Below, piece by piece: positions 25,393-34,740 of a DNA stretch of 64,000 nucleotides; position 1 is the first letter of the stretch, and each line of letters starts with the position of its first letter. This stretch comes from an uncultured Clostridia bacterium (GTDB lineage: Bacteria > Bacillota > Clostridia > TANB77 > CAG-508). The notes beneath the pieces are model-generated. The model was not told the origin of the DNA. It saw nothing but the letters and a program-made list of their open reading frames with translations, and did not search any database. A program made the translations under genes and the position numbers. The stretch lies in contig CAKOPZ010000003.1 in NCBI GenBank assembly GCA_934101145.1, positions 14,851 through 78,850 on the forward strand, written 5' to 3'.

Positions 25393-25833
25393 TTATTTGT
25401 TATTTATTTCTTTTAATAAATCTCTAATCTCTTCTAATAAAACAATTTGTTCATCTTTTTTAACTTCTTCTACTTTTTCTTCCTTTTCTTCTTTCTTTTT
25501 AGTTAATCTCTCTATTACTTTGATAAAGAAGAATATACATATTGCAACAATTAAAAAATCAATTACATTTTGAATAAACATTCCATAGTTAACTGTTGCA
25601 CTTCCAATTTTTAAACTTAATCCTGAAAAATCAATTCCACCAATTATTATACCAATTATCGGCATCAAAATATCATTTACAATTGATGTTACAATCTTTC
25701 CAAATGCTGAACCTATAACAACACCAACAGCCAAATCTATTACATTTCCTCTAGCTATAAAATCTTTAAATTCTCCAAATACTTTACTTCCTTCTTTTAT
25801 TATTTCATCTTTTCTTATATTTTTCTTTTTCAT
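25393..25833 (-). CDS. mscL: Large-conductance mechanosensitive channel
   Basis: About 146 residues. The pore helix FKDFIARGNVIDLAVGVVIGSAFGKIVTSIVNDILMP is canonical, with a second membrane helix around FLIVAICIFFFIKVIERL and a charged cytoplasmic C-terminal bundle (KKKEEKEEKVEEV, EEIRDLLKEI). MscL opens under membrane tension to release solutes. The ATG at 25833 has GGAGG six nucleotides upstream; the ATG at 25845 would overlap that site. The upstream PAP2 gene ends 12 nt before, so the two are co-transcribed. Confidence 0.96.
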   Translation of the reverse strand: MKKKNIRKDEIIKEGSKVFGEFKDFIARGNVIDLAVGVVIGSAFGKIVTSIVNDILMPIIGIIIGGIDFSGLSLKIGSATVNYGMFIQNVIDFLIVAICIFFFIKVIERLTKKKEEKEEKVEEVKKDEQIVLLEEIRDLLKEINNK

Positions 25834-25845
25834 TTTTTCCTCCAT

Positions 25846-26484
25846 CTATTTTTCAATTATAAATTTCTTAACTGTGCTTGTGTAAATCACTAAATATGAT
25901 ATTGATATTAAAAAACCTCCAAGTACATCACTTGTATAATGTACTCCTAAATAAATTCTACTTACTCCAATAGTACATATTAATACACTAAGTAGTATAA
26001 TCAAACTCCATTTAATATATTTATTTTTAACAAATTTATATATTAAATATATCAAATATCCATAAAAGGCCATACTAACCATAGAATGTCCAGACGGAAA
26101 ACTATATCCAGTTTCTTCAATTATTCTAAATTCTGTTGGTCGTGGTCTTTGCAATATTCCCTTTAATAGTTGATTTAATATAGTTACAATAACTAAATTT
26201 GAAAAAATCGATGCACCAATTTTTTTATTTTTTATACATACAAATAGTATAATAGTTAATCCTATTAAAAATATTGCTCCTCCAAAATTAGTAATAAATT
26301 TTGCAATAGGTGTTGCAAAATCTGATATTAAAAATGTTGAAACCATCTTATATCCAATTATATCTCCGTTCATTATTTCCTTATTAAATACATCTTCAGC
26401 AATTGCTAAAAATCCTATTAAACAAACAAATAATATAATCCATTTTAAATTTTTTTCTATAAATTCCTTTATATTTTCTTTCAT
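25846..26484 (-). CDS. PAP2-family membrane phosphatase
   Basis: 212 residues with about six membrane helices. The three catalytic motifs are visible: KGILQRPRP, PSGHS and SRIYLGVHYTSD. These fit phosphatidic-acid or undecaprenyl-pyrophosphate phosphatases acting at the outer face of the membrane (lipid-carrier recycling or phospholipid remodelling). The substrate cannot be fixed by sequence alone. AGAGGT precedes the ATG. It lies upstream of mscL in a two-gene unit. Confidence 0.92.
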   Translation of the reverse strand: MKENIKEFIEKNLKWIILFVCLIGFLAIAEDVFNKEIMNGDIIGYKMVSTFLISDFATPIAKFITNFGGAIFLIGLTIILFVCIKNKKIGASIFSNLVIVTILNQLLKGILQRPRPTEFRIIEETGYSFPSGHSMVSMAFYGYLIYLIYKFVKNKYIKWSLIILLSVLICTIGVSRIYLGVHYTSDVLGGFLISISYLVIYTSTVKKFIIEK

Positions 26485-26532
26485 CTTATACCTCTTCTAA
26501 GCAATTTTTTCAAAATAACAATTTGCATAACA

Positions 26533-27084
26533 TTAAGATTTTACTTCTTTCTTATACATAAAACAATCTTTTTCATGTGAATATATAACACCTATTGCTT
26601 GCAAATATGAATATACAATTGTTGTGCCAACAAATTTCATTCCCATTTTCCTCAAATCTTTCGAAATAAAATCTGACAAATTAGAACTTACTTTTCCAAC
26701 TTCATAAATCACCTTATTGTCTGTAAACATCCATATGTAATTAGAAAAAGTTCCAAATTCTTTTTGTATTTCTTTAAATACCTTACTATTATTTATTGCT
26801 GCATTAATTTTTAATTTATTTCTTATAATTTTCTCATTTTGCAGTAATTCATGAATCTTTTTTTCATCATAATTGCACACTTTATCTATTTCAAAATCAT
26901 CAAATGCCTTTTTAAAATCTTCTCTCTTATTTAAAACACATTCCCATGATAACCCTGCCTGAAAAGATTCTAATATCAACATTTCATATAAATACTTATC
27001 ATCATAACTTGCAATACCCCATTCTTTGTCATGGTACTCTATGTATTTTTCATTTTTTAAATTACACCAATTGCACCTTCTCAT
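26533..27084 (-). CDS. tag: DNA-3-methyladenine glycosylase I
   Basis: 183 residues. Tag excises 3-methyladenine from DNA. The N-terminal MRRCNWCN and YHDKEWG, together with C-terminal HEKDCF, supply the four zinc ligands of the family, and SFQAGLSWECVLNKRE carries the catalytic-pocket glutamate. GAGAGGG precedes the ATG. Single gene. Confidence 0.95.
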   Translation of the reverse strand: MRRCNWCNLKNEKYIEYHDKEWGIASYDDKYLYEMLILESFQAGLSWECVLNKREDFKKAFDDFEIDKVCNYDEKKIHELLQNEKIIRNKLKINAAINNSKVFKEIQKEFGTFSNYIWMFTDNKVIYEVGKVSSNLSDFISKDLRKMGMKFVGTTIVYSYLQAIGVIYSHEKDCFMYKKEVKS

Positions 27085-27197
27085 AACGCGGTCCCTCTCT
27101 TTGGAATAAAAAATTTATCCATGTCATTTTATTGTTATTCCTTTCACTTGAAATATTTTCACATATTCGTTATATCATAAAAGAATATAATTATCAA

Positions 27198-27560
27198 CTA
27201 ATTCGCCATCTCTCTTTTTATCCATTCCATTATCACATTTGCAATATAATCTATCTCTTCTTCTGAAAGTTTATGTCCTTTCCTGATTCCATGAATTCTT
27301 TCCAAACACCCTCTGCAACAACATCCCGTTGCATGCTGTGCAATAAAAACTGGATGTACTTGTCTCATCGGTGTTTGCTTTCCATCGTTTTTTGGATATG
27401 CATCTGAAATTCTTTTTATTATCAAATCTTTTGCATCTGATTTAATTTTGTCTAATCCTTTTTCTTTGATATATTCCTTCATATTTCTATTTAAATGAAA
27501 TGAACCTCTAAATTTACTCTTTTCTAAAGAATCTAATAATTCTGCAATATCTTTTTTCAT
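27198..27560 (-). CDS. DUF4186 family protein
   Basis: 120 residues. SKFRGSFHLNRNMKEYI, KNDGKQTPMR, HPVFIAQHATGCCCRGCLERIH and a terminal MEWIKREM match DUF4186, a small cysteine- and histidine-containing family of unknown function. It is encoded 12 nt downstream of a YolD gene and a Y-family polymerase, so it probably belongs to the same DNA-damage transcript. GAGGAG precedes the ATG. Confidence 0.85.
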   Translation of the reverse strand: MKKDIAELLDSLEKSKFRGSFHLNRNMKEYIKEKGLDKIKSDAKDLIIKRISDAYPKNDGKQTPMRQVHPVFIAQHATGCCCRGCLERIHGIRKGHKLSEEEIDYIANVIMEWIKREMAN

Positions 27561-27572
27561 CTTTACTCCTCT

Positions 27573-27980
27573 TTAAATTATTGTAATATCAATAATATCT
27601 TCAATTAAAATTTCTGTTTTATCTTCTAAAATAATTGAATTATCATTTACCTTTTTTACAATTCCTTTTACCGTTACATACTTTCCACCATTCTTTTTTT
27701 CATCAGGTATAAAATATGTAAAAGATACAGTTAATCTTTCTGATAATTTGTTTTTTATTTTCATTATCTCTTCATTTAATATTTCTTTTAATTCATCATC
27801 TATTTCAATTTTTTCGTTTGTAAGCCTACCAGTCTCATTTATTACATCACCATATCCTGTTAAAGCTGCAAAAGGAGCAAATTGAGCTGATCTTGCTTCA
27901 AGTGACATCTGAGGATGCGTTTTAGATACATGATGTGGCATATTTATTATATCATCATATTTATCAGTACTACTAAACAT
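27573..27980 (-). CDS. YolD-like protein
   Basis: 135 residues. The N-terminal PHHVSKTHPQMSLEARSAQF and FAALTGY are typical of YolD-like proteins, thought to be the Gram-positive counterpart of UmuD, partnering Y-family polymerases. The C-terminal half is beta-rich (KYVTVKGIVKKV, SIILEDKTEILIEDI). GGAG before the ATG. It sits 12 nt after the polymerase gene. Confidence 0.9.
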   Translation of the reverse strand: MFSSTDKYDDIINMPHHVSKTHPQMSLEARSAQFAPFAALTGYGDVINETGRLTNEKIEIDDELKEILNEEIMKIKNKLSERLTVSFTYFIPDEKKNGGKYVTVKGIVKKVNDNSIILEDKTEILIEDIIDITII

Positions 27981-27992
27981 ATCTACTCCTTT

Positions 27993-29489
27993 CTATTCTC
28001 TATGGCCTCCTATCTGGCCATTTCTTTCAATTGTAGTTCCTTCTTTTTGCAAATTCATACCTTTTACAATTGCATTTTTTCCATATTTTTGTTTTATATC
28101 TATCATTGCTTTTTGAATTCTTAATTCGTCCGCTTCTTTTTTTCTATTCTTACTTACCTCTTCATAATTTGTAAATAAATCTATTTGTTCATAAGACTTT
28201 TCTTTTTCATTTGCAATATTTGTAACATTATTTGCTGTAATATTCAATCTTCTAACCAATAAGTCTTTATTTATAATTCTTTCGTATAGATTTACAGTCG
28301 CCTCCATAATAATCTTTGTAGAAGAGGTTTTATGATCTATATTAATTGTTCCATGAGCATGTTTTGGAACTTTTCTTCCATACCTATCTGTTGTAACTTC
28401 TCCATTATACTTTCCTTTAATTTCTGGATTAGTTAAATTATCAATATCATACCCAATTTCTAATACAATTTGATTTGTAACTAAATTTTTCTTAACTAAG
28501 TCCAGTGATAAAAGTTCTGTCATTTCTTTTACAATGAGTCTAGTATTTTCATAGTTATATGGGCAATGCAAAACCTGACCTGAACAAATACTATTTGTAG
28601 TTGGTTTGTATGCCTTTATACTATCTATTGTTACACATTCCCATCCCCAGCTGTGATCTATTAAAAGCTCTGCATTAACTCCAAATAATTTGTATAGCAA
28701 TTCCTCATTATAGATTGATGTTTTTGCTACATCTCCCATTGTGTATATGCGGTGTTGTTCCAATTTATTTGCATAGCCCTTTCCAACTCTCCAAAAATCT
28801 GTAATAGGTCTATGATTCCATAAAAGCTTTCTATAACTCATTTCATCAAGTCCAGCAATTCTTACTCCATTTTTATCTGGTTTCACATGTTTTGCAACTA
28901 TATCCATTGCAACCTTGCATAAATACATATTCGTTCCTATTCCGGCAGTTGCAGTTATTCCAGTTGTTTCATATACATCTTGAATAACTTTTGTTACAAG
29001 TTTTCTTGCAGTCATATTATATGTTTTTAAATAATGTGTAACATCGCAAAAAACTTCATCTATTGAATATACATAAATATCTTCTGGTGCAAAATATTTC
29101 AAATATACATTATAAATTTGTGTACTATATTGCATATAATATGCCATCCTTGGTGGTGCAGCAATATAGTCAAGTTGTAGACTTGAATTTTTATTTAATT
29201 CTAACTCATTTATTGATTTACCTGTAAATATATGTCCAGGAGCCCTTCTCTTTCTATCTGCATTTATCTCTTTTACCTTTTGAACTACTTCAAATAATCT
29301 AGCTCTTCCAGGTATTCCATACTTTTTTAGTGCAGGACTTACTGCAAGGCATATCGTTTTTTCTGTTCTACTACTATCTGCAACAACTAAGTTCGTAGTA
29401 AGTGGATCAAGTCCTCTTTCTCTACACTCTACAGATGCATAAAAACTTTTTAAATCTATAGAAACATATATTTTTTGTTCTTCCTGCAT
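27993..29489 (-). CDS. Y-family DNA polymerase (UmuC/UvrX type)
   Basis: 498 residues. Translesion polymerase with the palm motif I YVSIDLKSFYASVECRERG and the catalytic acidic pair in VYSIDEVFCDVT (YSIDE). A little-finger domain follows and the tail carries a DLF-type sequence (QIDLFTNYEE) that could be a clamp-binding motif. YolD and DUF4186 genes follow at 12-nt spacings. Such cassettes are usual on Firmicute chromosomes and prophages and are often SOS-regulated; I did not find a clear LexA box. AAAGGAG precedes the ATG. Confidence 0.93.
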   Translation of the reverse strand: MQEEQKIYVSIDLKSFYASVECRERGLDPLTTNLVVADSSRTEKTICLAVSPALKKYGIPGRARLFEVVQKVKEINADRKRRAPGHIFTGKSINELELNKNSSLQLDYIAAPPRMAYYMQYSTQIYNVYLKYFAPEDIYVYSIDEVFCDVTHYLKTYNMTARKLVTKVIQDVYETTGITATAGIGTNMYLCKVAMDIVAKHVKPDKNGVRIAGLDEMSYRKLLWNHRPITDFWRVGKGYANKLEQHRIYTMGDVAKTSIYNEELLYKLFGVNAELLIDHSWGWECVTIDSIKAYKPTTNSICSGQVLHCPYNYENTRLIVKEMTELLSLDLVKKNLVTNQIVLEIGYDIDNLTNPEIKGKYNGEVTTDRYGRKVPKHAHGTINIDHKTSSTKIIMEATVNLYERIINKDLLVRRLNITANNVTNIANEKEKSYEQIDLFTNYEEVSKNRKKEADELRIQKAMIDIKQKYGKNAIVKGMNLQKEGTTIERNGQIGGHRE

Positions 29490-29583
29490 TGTAAGTCTCC
29501 TTTCACTTTTTTGCCATTGTTATAACAATATTATTATATCATCCATATGCAAATTTGTAAACATGTGTTTGTATAATATTTTT

Positions 29584-29716
29584 GAACAAGGCAACTTTAG
29601 GTTGCCCTTTGTTCATAGCCGATTTGAGTTTCCGACTAAAAGGCGGAAAGCTCAAAGGCAATGGCGATTGTAGCCTTTAATATACTAGGAAATGAGAAAT
29701 TTCCTAGTATATTAAA
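29584..29716 (+). repeat. Three-hairpin dispersed repeat, copy A
   Basis: This 133-nt element shares roughly nine in ten bases with the reverse complement of 40118-40249. It folds into three hairpins: 29584-29614 (GAACAAG-GCAAC pairing with GTTGC-TTTGTTC, CC bulge), 29623-29656 (TTTGAGTTTCCG with CGGAAA-G-CTCAAA) and 29676-29716 (18-bp perfect stem around GAGAA). It lies just after the fatty-acid operon's last gene and could also end transcription. It contains no gene. Confidence 0.85.
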
Positions 29717-29766
29717 AAAGGATGAAAATAGAGGCTACTTTTTCAGTAGCCTCATATTTTACTCCT

Positions 29767-30009
29767 TTATTTTTTACTATTCAAAATATATTCAACAACA
29801 TCTTCAACTGTTGCAATCTTTTCAGCTTCACTATCTGGAATCTCCAAATCAAATTTTTCTTCTATATTCATCACAAGTTCTACTATATCAAGTGAATCCG
29901 CTGATAGATCATCTATAAAGCTTGCCTGCATTGTAATATTCTCTTCATTTACTCCTAATTGTTCTACTATAATTTTCTTTAATTCCTCAAATATTTCTTC
30001 TTTATTCAT
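29767..30009 (-). CDS. acpP: Acyl carrier protein
   Basis: 80 residues. Phosphopantetheine attachment serine in DLSADSLDIVELVM. A highly acidic four-helix protein that carries the growing acyl chain. It is the last gene of the fatty-acid operon, 25 nt after fabI. AAGGAT precedes the ATG. Confidence 0.96.
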   Translation of the reverse strand: MNKEEIFEELKKIIVEQLGVNEENITMQASFIDDLSADSLDIVELVMNIEEKFDLEIPDSEAEKIATVEDVVEYILNSKK

Positions 30010-30034
30010 AATTTTATATATCCTTTCTTATTTT

Positions 30035-30808
30035 TTAAACTCCCATTATATTATACCCATTATCTGCATATATAACTTGACCAGTTATAGCCTCTGACAT
30101 ATTACTGCATAAAAATGTTGCAACATTTCCCACTTGCATTATAGTAACATTTTTGTGTAATGGTGCTTTCTCCTCAACAACTGTAAGAATAGAAGAAAAA
30201 TCTTTTATTCCTTTTGCAGATAATGTTTTTATAGGTCCTGCAGAAATTGCATTCACTCTTATTCCATCTTTTCCAAGATTATCTGCTAAATATCTTACTG
30301 ATGATTCAAGTGCTGCTTTTGCAACTCCCATCACATTATATCCATCTATAACCTTTTGCGAACCATAGTAAGAAAGTGTTACAAGGCTGGCATTTTTATT
30401 TAAAATGTCAAGTTCTTTAGCAATTCTTGAAACTAAAACAAATGAATAACTACTTACATCAAGTGCATGTGCAAATCCTTCTCTACTTGTATTTATAAAG
30501 TCATTATTCAAATCTTCTGTATTTGCATGTGCTATTGAGTGAACAATTGCATCTATATTACCATTTTCTTGCTTTATTTTAGTAAATACCTCTTTTACAT
30601 TTTCATCCTTTGATGCTTCATTTAGCACATATGCTTTGCTTCCTTCAAATTCTGAAATAAGTTCATCTATTTTTTCTTTATTTTTTTCTCCACAATATGT
30701 AAATATTAGATTTGCTCCATTTTCATATGCCGACTTTGCTATTCCATATGCAATACTCCATTTATTTCTAATTCCCATTATTAATATTTTCTTATTCTCA
30801 AGTAACAT
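30035..30808 (-). CDS. fabI: Enoyl-ACP reductase, FabI type
   Basis: 257 residues of the short-chain dehydrogenase family. The N-terminal GIRNKWSIAYGIAKSAYENGA is the FabI-type NAD-binding loop. The catalytic tyrosine and lysine are in SYYGSQKVIDGYNVMGVAKAALE, where Y and K are seven residues apart. It reduces trans-2-enoyl-ACP. AAGGAGG precedes the ATG. It overlaps accA by 11 nt. Many Clostridia use FabK instead; FabI here implies possible sensitivity to FabI-class inhibitors (inference). Confidence 0.94.
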   Translation of the reverse strand: MLLENKKILIMGIRNKWSIAYGIAKSAYENGANLIFTYCGEKNKEKIDELISEFEGSKAYVLNEASKDENVKEVFTKIKQENGNIDAIVHSIAHANTEDLNNDFINTSREGFAHALDVSSYSFVLVSRIAKELDILNKNASLVTLSYYGSQKVIDGYNVMGVAKAALESSVRYLADNLGKDGIRVNAISAGPIKTLSAKGIKDFSSILTVVEEKAPLHKNVTIMQVGNVATFLCSNMSEAITGQVIYADNGYNIMGV

Positions 30809-31631
30809 TTTTACCTCCTTTTAATTTTTTAAATCCTTCAATTTTTCTAAATTTTTCATATCTTTTTGTAACCAATTCTTCTTTTGTTAATTTAGAAATA
30901 TTTTCAACATCCTCTAAAATATTTCTTCTTATATCTTTAGCTATCTTTTCAAATCTTTGCTCATTAATTTCAGTCGAATCTTCTATTATTTTATCGATTA
31001 TTTTCATATCATATAAATCTTTAGCTGTCAACTTCATCTTTTCTGCCGCTTCTTTACATCTACTCGAATCCTTCCATAAAATACTACTATATCCTTCTGG
31101 AGACAATATTGAATATATCGAATTTTCAAGCATGTATATTTTATTTGTAACACCTATAGCAAGTGCTCCACCAGATGATCCCTCTCCAATTACAATTGAT
31201 ATTGTTGGAACTTTTAGCTTTGCCATTTCAAACATACTTTTTGCAATAGCTTCGCCTTGTCCTTTTTCTTCAGCTTCTACTCCTGGATATGCTCCTTTTG
31301 TATCTATAAATGTTATTACTGGTCTTTCAAACTTTTCAGCTTGCTTCATAAAACGTATAGCTTTTCTATAGCTTTCTGGATTTGGCATTCCAAAATTTCT
31401 TACAATATTTTCTTTTGTGTTTCTGCCTTTTTGCTGTGCTATTACTGTAAAATTTTTATTTTCTATTCTTGCAAGTCCACAGATTATTGCCTTATCATCT
31501 TTTGAAATTCTATCCCCATGTAATTCTACAAACTCATCAAAGATTTTATCTATGTACTCAATTGCCGTTTTTCTTTTAGGATTTCTTGCAATTTCAACTT
31601 TTTCCCATGCTGTTATATTATTACTTTTCAT
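30798..31631 (-). CDS. accA: Acetyl-CoA carboxylase carboxyltransferase subunit alpha
   Basis: About 277 residues. ITAWEKVEIARNPKRKTAIEYI and the crotonase-fold core IGEGSSGGALAIGVTNKIYML are typical of AccA. With AccD it transfers CO2 from carboxybiotin to acetyl-CoA. The ATG at 31631 has GGGAGG, preferred to an ATG 21 nt upstream. It overlaps accD by 11 nt. Confidence 0.96.
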   Translation of the reverse strand: MKSNNITAWEKVEIARNPKRKTAIEYIDKIFDEFVELHGDRISKDDKAIICGLARIENKNFTVIAQQKGRNTKENIVRNFGMPNPESYRKAIRFMKQAEKFERPVITFIDTKGAYPGVEAEEKGQGEAIAKSMFEMAKLKVPTISIVIGEGSSGGALAIGVTNKIYMLENSIYSILSPEGYSSILWKDSSRCKEAAEKMKLTAKDLYDMKIIDKIIEDSTEINEQRFEKIAKDIRRNILEDVENISKLTKEELVTKRYEKFRKIEGFKKLKGGKNVT

Positions 31632-32481
31632 AGTATCTGCCTCCCTTGCCAAGCTTTATAAGCTTATACAATGTTTCTTTTAATTCATTCCTTTCAACAA
31701 TTTTGTCAACAAATCCATGTTCTAACAAAAACTCTGCTGTTTGAAATCCTTCTGGTAATTTTTCTTTTATAGTTTGCTCTATAACTCTTTGACCTGCAAA
31801 CCCTATCATTGCATTTGGTTCTGCTAAAACAATATCTCCCAAACTTGCAAATGATGCTGTAACTCCTCCATACGTTGGGTCTGTGAGCACAGATATATAC
31901 AAAAGTCCTGCTTCATCAAGTTTAGTTAATGCTTCTGTAGTTTTTGCCATTTGCATTAAAGATATAATACCTTCTTGCATCCTTGCACCACCCGATGTAC
32001 AAAATATTATTATTGGGATTTTAAGCCTTATTGCTTGCTCTATGGCATATGTTATTTTTTCTCCAACAACTGCTCCCATGCTTCCCATCAAAAAACCACT
32101 GTCCATTATACAAATTACTATATTTTCTCCATTAATTTTTCCTGTTCCACATGCAACAGCTTCTTCTAATCCTGTTTTTTCTCTTAGAATTTTCAATTTT
32201 TTAGGATAATCTTCTATTTCTAATGGGTTAGTTGTTTCAATATTTAAATCAAATCTTTTATATGTTCCCTTATCAATTATAAGTTCTAACCTTCTATTAA
32301 TATGCATTCTAAAATAATGACCACAATTAGGACAAATATTGTAATTTTCTCTAACTGTTTCTTTATACAAAATTTCTTTGCACTTTTCACATTTTACCCA
32401 TTTTCCAACAGGTATATCTATATTTGCTTTTTTATTTATCAAAGCTTTGTTTTCTCTTTTTTTAATTTTATCAACAATCAT
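31621..32481 (-). CDS. accD: Acetyl-CoA carboxylase carboxyltransferase subunit beta
   Basis: 286 residues. The N-terminal zinc ribbon has CEKC and CPNCGHYFRM. The carboxyltransferase core carries GKINGENIVICIMD and FCTSGGARMQEGIISLMQM, whose glycines form the oxyanion pocket. Partner of AccA. An AGGGAAAG site precedes the ATG. Confidence 0.96.
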   Translation of the reverse strand: MIVDKIKKRENKALINKKANIDIPVGKWVKCEKCKEILYKETVRENYNICPNCGHYFRMHINRRLELIIDKGTYKRFDLNIETTNPLEIEDYPKKLKILREKTGLEEAVACGTGKINGENIVICIMDSGFLMGSMGAVVGEKITYAIEQAIRLKIPIIIFCTSGGARMQEGIISLMQMAKTTEALTKLDEAGLLYISVLTDPTYGGVTASFASLGDIVLAEPNAMIGFAGQRVIEQTIKEKLPEGFQTAEFLLEHGFVDKIVERNELKETLYKLIKLGKGGRYYEK

Positions 32482-32490
32482 TTTCTTTCC

Positions 32491-33831
32491 CTACTTTAAT
32501 ATTTCCTTTTCAATAAATGAAGTATCAAAATTTCCTCTTATAAAATTTCTATTTGTTATTATATCAAAAAGAAAATCTCTATTTGTATCAACACCATCTA
32601 TAACTAGCTCCTCTAGTGCTCTTTTCATTTTGCTAATTGCTTCATTTCTATTTGAGCCATATGCAATTATTTTTGCAATCATAGAATCATAATATGGAGG
32701 GATTAAATAGCCATTATATATTGCTGTATCTATTCTTATCCCATTTCCTCCAGGAAAATTCATATCATTTATTTTCCCCGGTGATGGTCTAAATTTTTGA
32801 TTTGGGTTTTCTGCATTAATTCTACACTCAATTGCATGGCCTCTAAATTCAATTTCCTTTTGTTTAACTTTTAATGTTTCTCCTGCTGCAATTTTTATTT
32901 GTTCTTTTACTAAGTCTATTCCTGTTCGCATCTCTGTTATTGGATGCTCTACTTGAATTCTCGTATTCATTTCCATAAAATAAAAATTCTTATCACTATC
33001 AACTAAAAACTCAACTGTACCTACACTTGTATAACCTGCAATTTTTGCAACCTTTACAGCAATATTTCCCATTTTACATCTTAATTTTTCATCAACAATT
33101 GTAGATGGTGTTTCTTCTAATATTTTTTGATGTTTCCTTTGTATTGTACAATCTCTTTCACCTAGATGAACTACATTTCCATGTTCATCTGCCATTATTT
33201 GAATTTCTACATGTCTAGGCTCTTTTATATATTTTTCTATGTAAATCTCATCATTTCCAAACGAGTTTTTTGCCTCTTGTTTTACTAAATTATAATTTTC
33301 TTCAAGTTCATTAAAAGAATTGACAAGTCTTATTCCTTTTCCGCCACCACCTGCTGACGCCTTCAACAGTATAGGATATCCAATTTTTTCACATACAAGT
33401 ATTGCTTCTTTCAAGTTGTTTATACTACCTTCAGAACCTTCAATAACAGGTATTCCTTCTTTTCTCATAAGTTTTTTACTATTTGATTTATTACCAAGTA
33501 AATCGATAATTTCTGATTTTGGTCCTATAAATTTTATATTTGATTCTTCGCATATTTTGGCAAATTGTGAATTTTCTGATAAAAATCCAAACCCTGGGTG
33601 AATACTATCCGCTTTTGTAATATTTGCTGCTTCTATAATATTTTTAATATTTAAATAACTTTTTTTAGAATCCGCAGGTCCTATACAAACTGCCTCATCT
33701 GCAAGTTTTGTGTGCAATGCATCTTTGTCAGCTTCTGAATAGACCGCCACTGTTTTAATATTCATTTCTTTACATGCTCTTATTATTCGAACTGCTATTT
33801 CTCCTCTATTTGCAATTAAAATTTTATTCAA
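32491..33831 (-). CDS. accC: Biotin carboxylase
   Basis: 446 residues, full length. Carboxylates biotin on AccB with ATP and bicarbonate. Visible: N-terminal KILIANRGEIAVRIIRAC, the ATP-grasp glycine loop KASAGGGGKGIRLV, EKYIKEPRHVEIQI, FYFMEMNTRIQVEHPITEM with the metal and biotin ligands, and the C-terminal GHAIECRINAENP. The start is TTG at 33831 with GGAGG eight nucleotides upstream. 12 nt after fabZ. Confidence 0.97.
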   Translation of the reverse strand: MNKILIANRGEIAVRIIRACKEMNIKTVAVYSEADKDALHTKLADEAVCIGPADSKKSYLNIKNIIEAANITKADSIHPGFGFLSENSQFAKICEESNIKFIGPKSEIIDLLGNKSNSKKLMRKEGIPVIEGSEGSINNLKEAILVCEKIGYPILLKASAGGGGKGIRLVNSFNELEENYNLVKQEAKNSFGNDEIYIEKYIKEPRHVEIQIMADEHGNVVHLGERDCTIQRKHQKILEETPSTIVDEKLRCKMGNIAVKVAKIAGYTSVGTVEFLVDSDKNFYFMEMNTRIQVEHPITEMRTGIDLVKEQIKIAAGETLKVKQKEIEFRGHAIECRINAENPNQKFRPSPGKINDMNFPGGNGIRIDTAIYNGYLIPPYYDSMIAKIIAYGSNRNEAISKMKRALEELVIDGVDTNRDFLFDIITNRNFIRGNFDTSFIEKEILK

Positions 33832-33843
33832 GTTTTTTCCTCC

Positions 33844-34266
33844 TTATACAATAGCAAATGTAAATTCACCTTTTGCGACCAATTTTCCTTCAACCGTCGC
33901 AATTCCTTCTCCAACTCCTATTGGTCCTTTTTCTTTTATAATTTTTACTTCAAGTTTTAACCTATCTCCAGGAATAACCATTTTTTTAAATTTCATTTTA
34001 TCAATTCCTGCAAACAACGCATTTTTTCCTTTATTCTCTTCCTTAGAAAGAATTGCAACAGCACCAGCCTGAGCAAGTGACTCTGCAATAAGCACTCCAG
34101 GCATTATTGGATTTGCAGGAAAATGTCCTTTAAAATACCATTCATCTATGCAAACATTTTTATATGCTATTGCCATATTTCCAGGTATATACTCCTCTAT
34201 TTCATCTATCATCAAAAAAGGTTCTCTTTGCGGAATTATCTCTTTTATTTTTTCTTTATTTAACAT
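33844..34266 (-). CDS. fabZ: 3-hydroxyacyl-ACP dehydratase FabZ
   Basis: 140 residues of the hot-dog fold. The catalytic histidine and glutamate occur in GHFPANPIMPGVLIAESLAQAG, and IIPQREPFLMIDEI starts the fold. Dehydrates 3-hydroxyacyl-ACP. AGGAGG precedes the ATG. Confidence 0.96.
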   Translation of the reverse strand: MLNKEKIKEIIPQREPFLMIDEIEEYIPGNMAIAYKNVCIDEWYFKGHFPANPIMPGVLIAESLAQAGAVAILSKEENKGKNALFAGIDKMKFKKMVIPGDRLKLEVKIIKEKGPIGVGEGIATVEGKLVAKGEFTFAIV

Positions 34267-34287
34267 ATTATCCTCCTGTATTTAGCT

Positions 34288-34740
34288 CTAGCTAATGGCA
34301 AACAATTTACTTCCATATTCAACTGGTTCTCCGTCTTTTATAAATATTTCAGTAATCTTTCCATCGTATTCACATTCAATTTCATTCATCAATTTCATAG
34401 CTTCTATTATACAAAGTGTATCACCTTTTTTTACAACCTTTCCAATTTCAACATATGGATTTGAAGTAGGCGATGGTTTCAAATAAAATGTTCCAACCAT
34501 AGGAGATTTTACAATTTTGCCTTCAACTTTATCTTCACCATTTTTCTGTGGGCATATCATATTTTCAGTATTTAATTCAGTTTTTTCTATTACATTTTCC
34601 TCAGATTTAATTATAGTATTTAATTCCTTTTCTTCCTTCTTCATACTAATTTTAGTTCCATCCGGAAAGTCTATCTCAATACTTGAAAGTTTAGATTCTC
34701 CCATATCATTCATAAGCTGTTTTATTTTTTCATATTCCAT
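34288..34740 (-). CDS. accB: Biotin carboxyl carrier protein of acetyl-CoA carboxylase
   Basis: 150 residues. The C-terminal lipoyl/biotinyl domain carries the biotinylated lysine in CIIEAMKLMNEIE, preceded by a Lys/Glu-rich linker and an N-terminal helix. The ATG at 34740 overlaps the fabF stop (TAATG), with GGAAGG upstream, so translation is coupled to fabF; a GTG five codons earlier is less likely. It is a substrate of the BirA encoded upstream in the same operon. Confidence 0.95.
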   Translation of the reverse strand: MEYEKIKQLMNDMGESKLSSIEIDFPDGTKISMKKEEKELNTIIKSEENVIEKTELNTENMICPQKNGEDKVEGKIVKSPMVGTFYLKPSPTSNPYVEIGKVVKKGDTLCIIEAMKLMNEIECEYDGKITEIFIKDGEPVEYGSKLFAIS

